A stretch of DNA of 6,470 bases from Comamonadaceae bacterium (lineage in GTDB: Bacteria; Pseudomonadota; Gammaproteobacteria; Burkholderiales; Burkholderiaceae), in assembly GCA_947484245.1 (NCBI GenBank), contig CANKOT010000129.1, positions 1-6,470 of the forward strand, written 5' to 3'. Under the pieces are notes generated by a model. It did not search any database and was not told the DNA's origin. It worked only from the letters and a program-made list of their open reading frames with translations. Shown here one piece after another: positions 5,068 to 6,470 of the stretch. Both the position numbers and the translations under genes were made by a program. Each line of letters begins with the position of its first letter. Positions within the stretch are counted from its first letter, which is position 1.

Positions 5068-6183
5068 ATGGATTTCGATTTTTCAGATGACCAAGAACAA
5101 CTGCGCGATGCTGTGCGCAAATGGGTGGACAAGGCTTACACATTTGACCGCCGACGCGAAATTACACAAGCGGGCGGCTTTGACCGTGCGGCCTATACCG
5201 AACTTGCAGAACTTGGCCTTTGCGGTCTGTATGTGAGTGAAGACCATGGCGGCATGGGCATGGGCCCTGTTGAGGGCATGGTGGTGATGGAAGAGTTAGG
5301 CCGAGGCATTGTGATGGAGCCCATTCAACAAGCTCTCATTTGCGGCGCTGTTTTAGAGGGTTATGCACCCGATGCTGTGAAAGCAGATTGGTTGCCCCAA
5401 TTGGCAGGCGGAGAGGCTATTGTGGTGTTGGCATACCAAGAGCGCAAATCGCGTTACAACACCCAAAAATGTGACACGCAAGCGCAGCAACAAAATGGAC
5501 AATGGCAGTTAACAGGCACCAAGAGCTTGGTGACCGTGGGCGATCATGCTGACGCCTTTTTGGTTCCCGCAATGGCCTCTGGCAAATTGGCTTTGTTCTT
5601 GGTTGCCAAAGATGCCAAAGGCTGCAACACCTCAGGCTATGGCACCCAAGACGGCGGCCGCGCTGCAGAGCTGCAACTGAACCAATGCCATGCCAGCTTG
5701 GTCACCTTAGAAGGTCAAACCGCACTTAGCCATGCAGTCGACATTGGCATTGCTTGCGCGTGTGCTGAAGCCATTGGCGTGATGGACAAAACCATGGTCA
5801 TCACGGTGGATTACATGAACACCCGTAAGCAGTTCAACACTACCATTGCCAGCTTCCAAGCGCTGCGTCACCGCGTCGCCGACATGAAAATGCAATTGGA
5901 ACTGGGCCGCTCCATGAGCTACTACGCCAGCTTGAAGCTGAACACGCCGGCAGCCGAGCGCCACCAAGCCATGGCCCGAGCCAAATATCAGCTCGGCAAC
6001 TCGATGCGCTATGTCGGCCAACAATCTGTGCAATTGCACGGTGGCATTGGCGTGACGGATGAGTACATCGTGAGCCACTACTTCAAGAAATTGACGCAGC
6101 TGGAGATGACCTTTGGCGACACACTGCACCATTTGGGCGAAGTGTCTGCCAGCATGCAAGAGACTGCTGGCGTTTTTGCATAA
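5068..6183 (+). CDS. Acyl-CoA dehydrogenase, small subunit (PimD-like)
   Basis: This 371-residue partner of the preceding subunit begins MDFDFSDDQEQLRD. The C-terminal domain carries RKQFNTTIASFQ (253-264) and QLHGGIG (322-328), the motifs that contact FAD across the subunit interface in acyl-CoA dehydrogenases. The canonical E..GSGSD flavin loop is degraded to AYQERKSRYN (122-131). No catalytic Glu is visible either at the MCAD position (TFGD, 348-351) or in helix G (AVDIGIACACAEA, 223-235). It therefore looks like a non-catalytic half that completes the FAD site of the large subunit. The TFGDTLHHL tail is typical of PimD-type proteins. AAGGA lies 6 nt before the ATG, and the 26-bp spacing to the large-subunit gene indicates one operon. 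No terminator follows; the convergent HNH gene ends 3 bp away. Confidence 0.92.
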   Translation: MDFDFSDDQEQLRDAVRKWVDKAYTFDRRREITQAGGFDRAAYTELAELGLCGLYVSEDHGGMGMGPVEGMVVMEELGRGIVMEPIQQALICGAVLEGYAPDAVKADWLPQLAGGEAIVVLAYQERKSRYNTQKCDTQAQQQNGQWQLTGTKSLVTVGDHADAFLVPAMASGKLALFLVAKDAKGCNTSGYGTQDGGRAAELQLNQCHASLVTLEGQTALSHAVDIGIACACAEAIGVMDKTMVITVDYMNTRKQFNTTIASFQALRHRVADMKMQLELGRSMSYYASLKLNTPAAERHQAMARAKYQLGNSMRYVGQQSVQLHGGIGVTDEYIVSHYFKKLTQLEMTFGDTLHHLGEVSASMQETAGVFA

Positions 6184-6186
6184 AGA

Positions 6187-6470
6187 CTAGGCGATCAATC
6201 TGGAGTTTTGGGGCACATGTGCCATCAAAAACTCCATTTGATCGGACAAGATTCTGCGGTTTCGCAAAATGAAATCTTCCCACAGGCTGGGTACGTAAGG
6301 GGTGAAGAGCAATGGCATGCCTGCTTGCTCAGGTGTTCGGCTGCTTTTGCGGTGGTTGCATGAGCGACACGCCGTGACCACATTCATCCAATTGTCGATG
6401 CCATTTTGTGCAAAGGGCACGATGTGCTCGCGGGTAAGCTCTGTTTCATGAAATCGCTGGCCGCAATAAG
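6187..6470 (-). CDS. HNH endonuclease, C-terminal part (gene runs off the right edge)
   Basis: The frame is open to the window edge, giving the last 93 residues of the protein. The visible part starts YCGQRF and contains LTREHIVP (11-18), NVVTACRSCNHRK (29-41), then TPEQAGMPLL and LRNRRILSDQMEFL. The HNH residues are H15, N29 and H39. The zinc cysteines C2 (its partner lies outside the window), C34 and C37 complete the beta-beta-alpha metal fold of HNH nucleases. A GTG within the frame at 6420 would cut off the first histidine and zinc cysteine, so it is not the start. This is the solitary HNH protein type common in betaproteobacteria and other proteobacteria; its cellular role is unknown and nothing nearby marks it as restriction, phage or intein-borne. 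Its stop codon is 3 bp from that of the dehydrogenase small subunit gene. Confidence 0.9.
   Translation of the reverse strand, partial: YCGQRFHETELTREHIVPFAQNGIDNWMNVVTACRSCNHRKSSRTPEQAGMPLLFTPYVPSLWEDFILRNRRILSDQMEFLMAHVPQNSRLIA

Noticed and set aside
5707..6159. Open frame of 150 codons on the - strand inside the dehydrogenase small subunit gene
   Set aside because: Histidine- and valine-rich reverse-complement product of a real gene, with no motif of its own.
6187..6470. HNH gene as part of a homing element, intein or restriction-modification system
   Set aside because: No methylase, splicing motifs, phage genes or terminal repeats are nearby, and the protein looks like the ordinary solitary chromosomal HNH type.
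1..6470. CRISPR array, tRNA, riboswitch or complete insertion sequence
   Set aside because: Scanned for evenly spaced repeats, cloverleaf-like ends and transposase motifs; nothing convincing was seen.

Overview
The window looks like chromosomal DNA from a betaproteobacterium, most likely Comamonadaceae of the Limnohabitans/Rhodoferax/Polaromonas type. This rests on the wording of the proteins (L33, the three-histidine-box desaturase, the PimC/PimD-like dehydrogenases, the HNH protein), the moderate GC content, and the gene order rpmG / desaturase / RsmB-family methylase / purN. No database search was possible, so the taxon is an inference.

Layout. rpmG (50S protein L33) lies complete on the + strand at the left edge and ends in a strong hairpin terminator that can work in both directions. 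Facing it on the - strand are a membrane fatty acid desaturase and, upstream of that, an RsmB/NOP-family rRNA cytosine-C5 methyltransferase. A small DUF1653 gene sits on the + strand between the methylase and purN. It diverges from the methylase by 41 bp and overlaps the 3' end of purN by 35 bp. purN (GAR transformylase) is on the - strand and probably starts at a GTG. Divergent from purN is a two-gene + strand operon for an acyl-CoA dehydrogenase large/small subunit pair (PimC/PimD-like). The right edge holds the C-terminal part of an HNH nuclease gene on the - strand, convergent with that operon.

How the genes work together. The block is mostly housekeeping: translation (rpmG, rRNA methylation), purine synthesis (purN), membrane lipid unsaturation (desaturase) and acyl-CoA oxidation. 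The best functional pairing is the dehydrogenase operon. The large subunit keeps the FAD-loop signature and a helix-G glutamate, while the small subunit keeps the Arg/Gln FAD-contact motif and lacks both candidate catalytic bases, which points to an obligate heteromer.

I see no defence system, CRISPR array, tRNA or intact mobile element. The points worth a second look are regulatory or architectural: a perfect 8-bp inverted repeat covering the methylase start codon, a small gene lying antisense between two co-directional genes, repeats upstream of the desaturase, and a GGGGTCAGATC-type inverted repeat that may be a dispersed genomic element.
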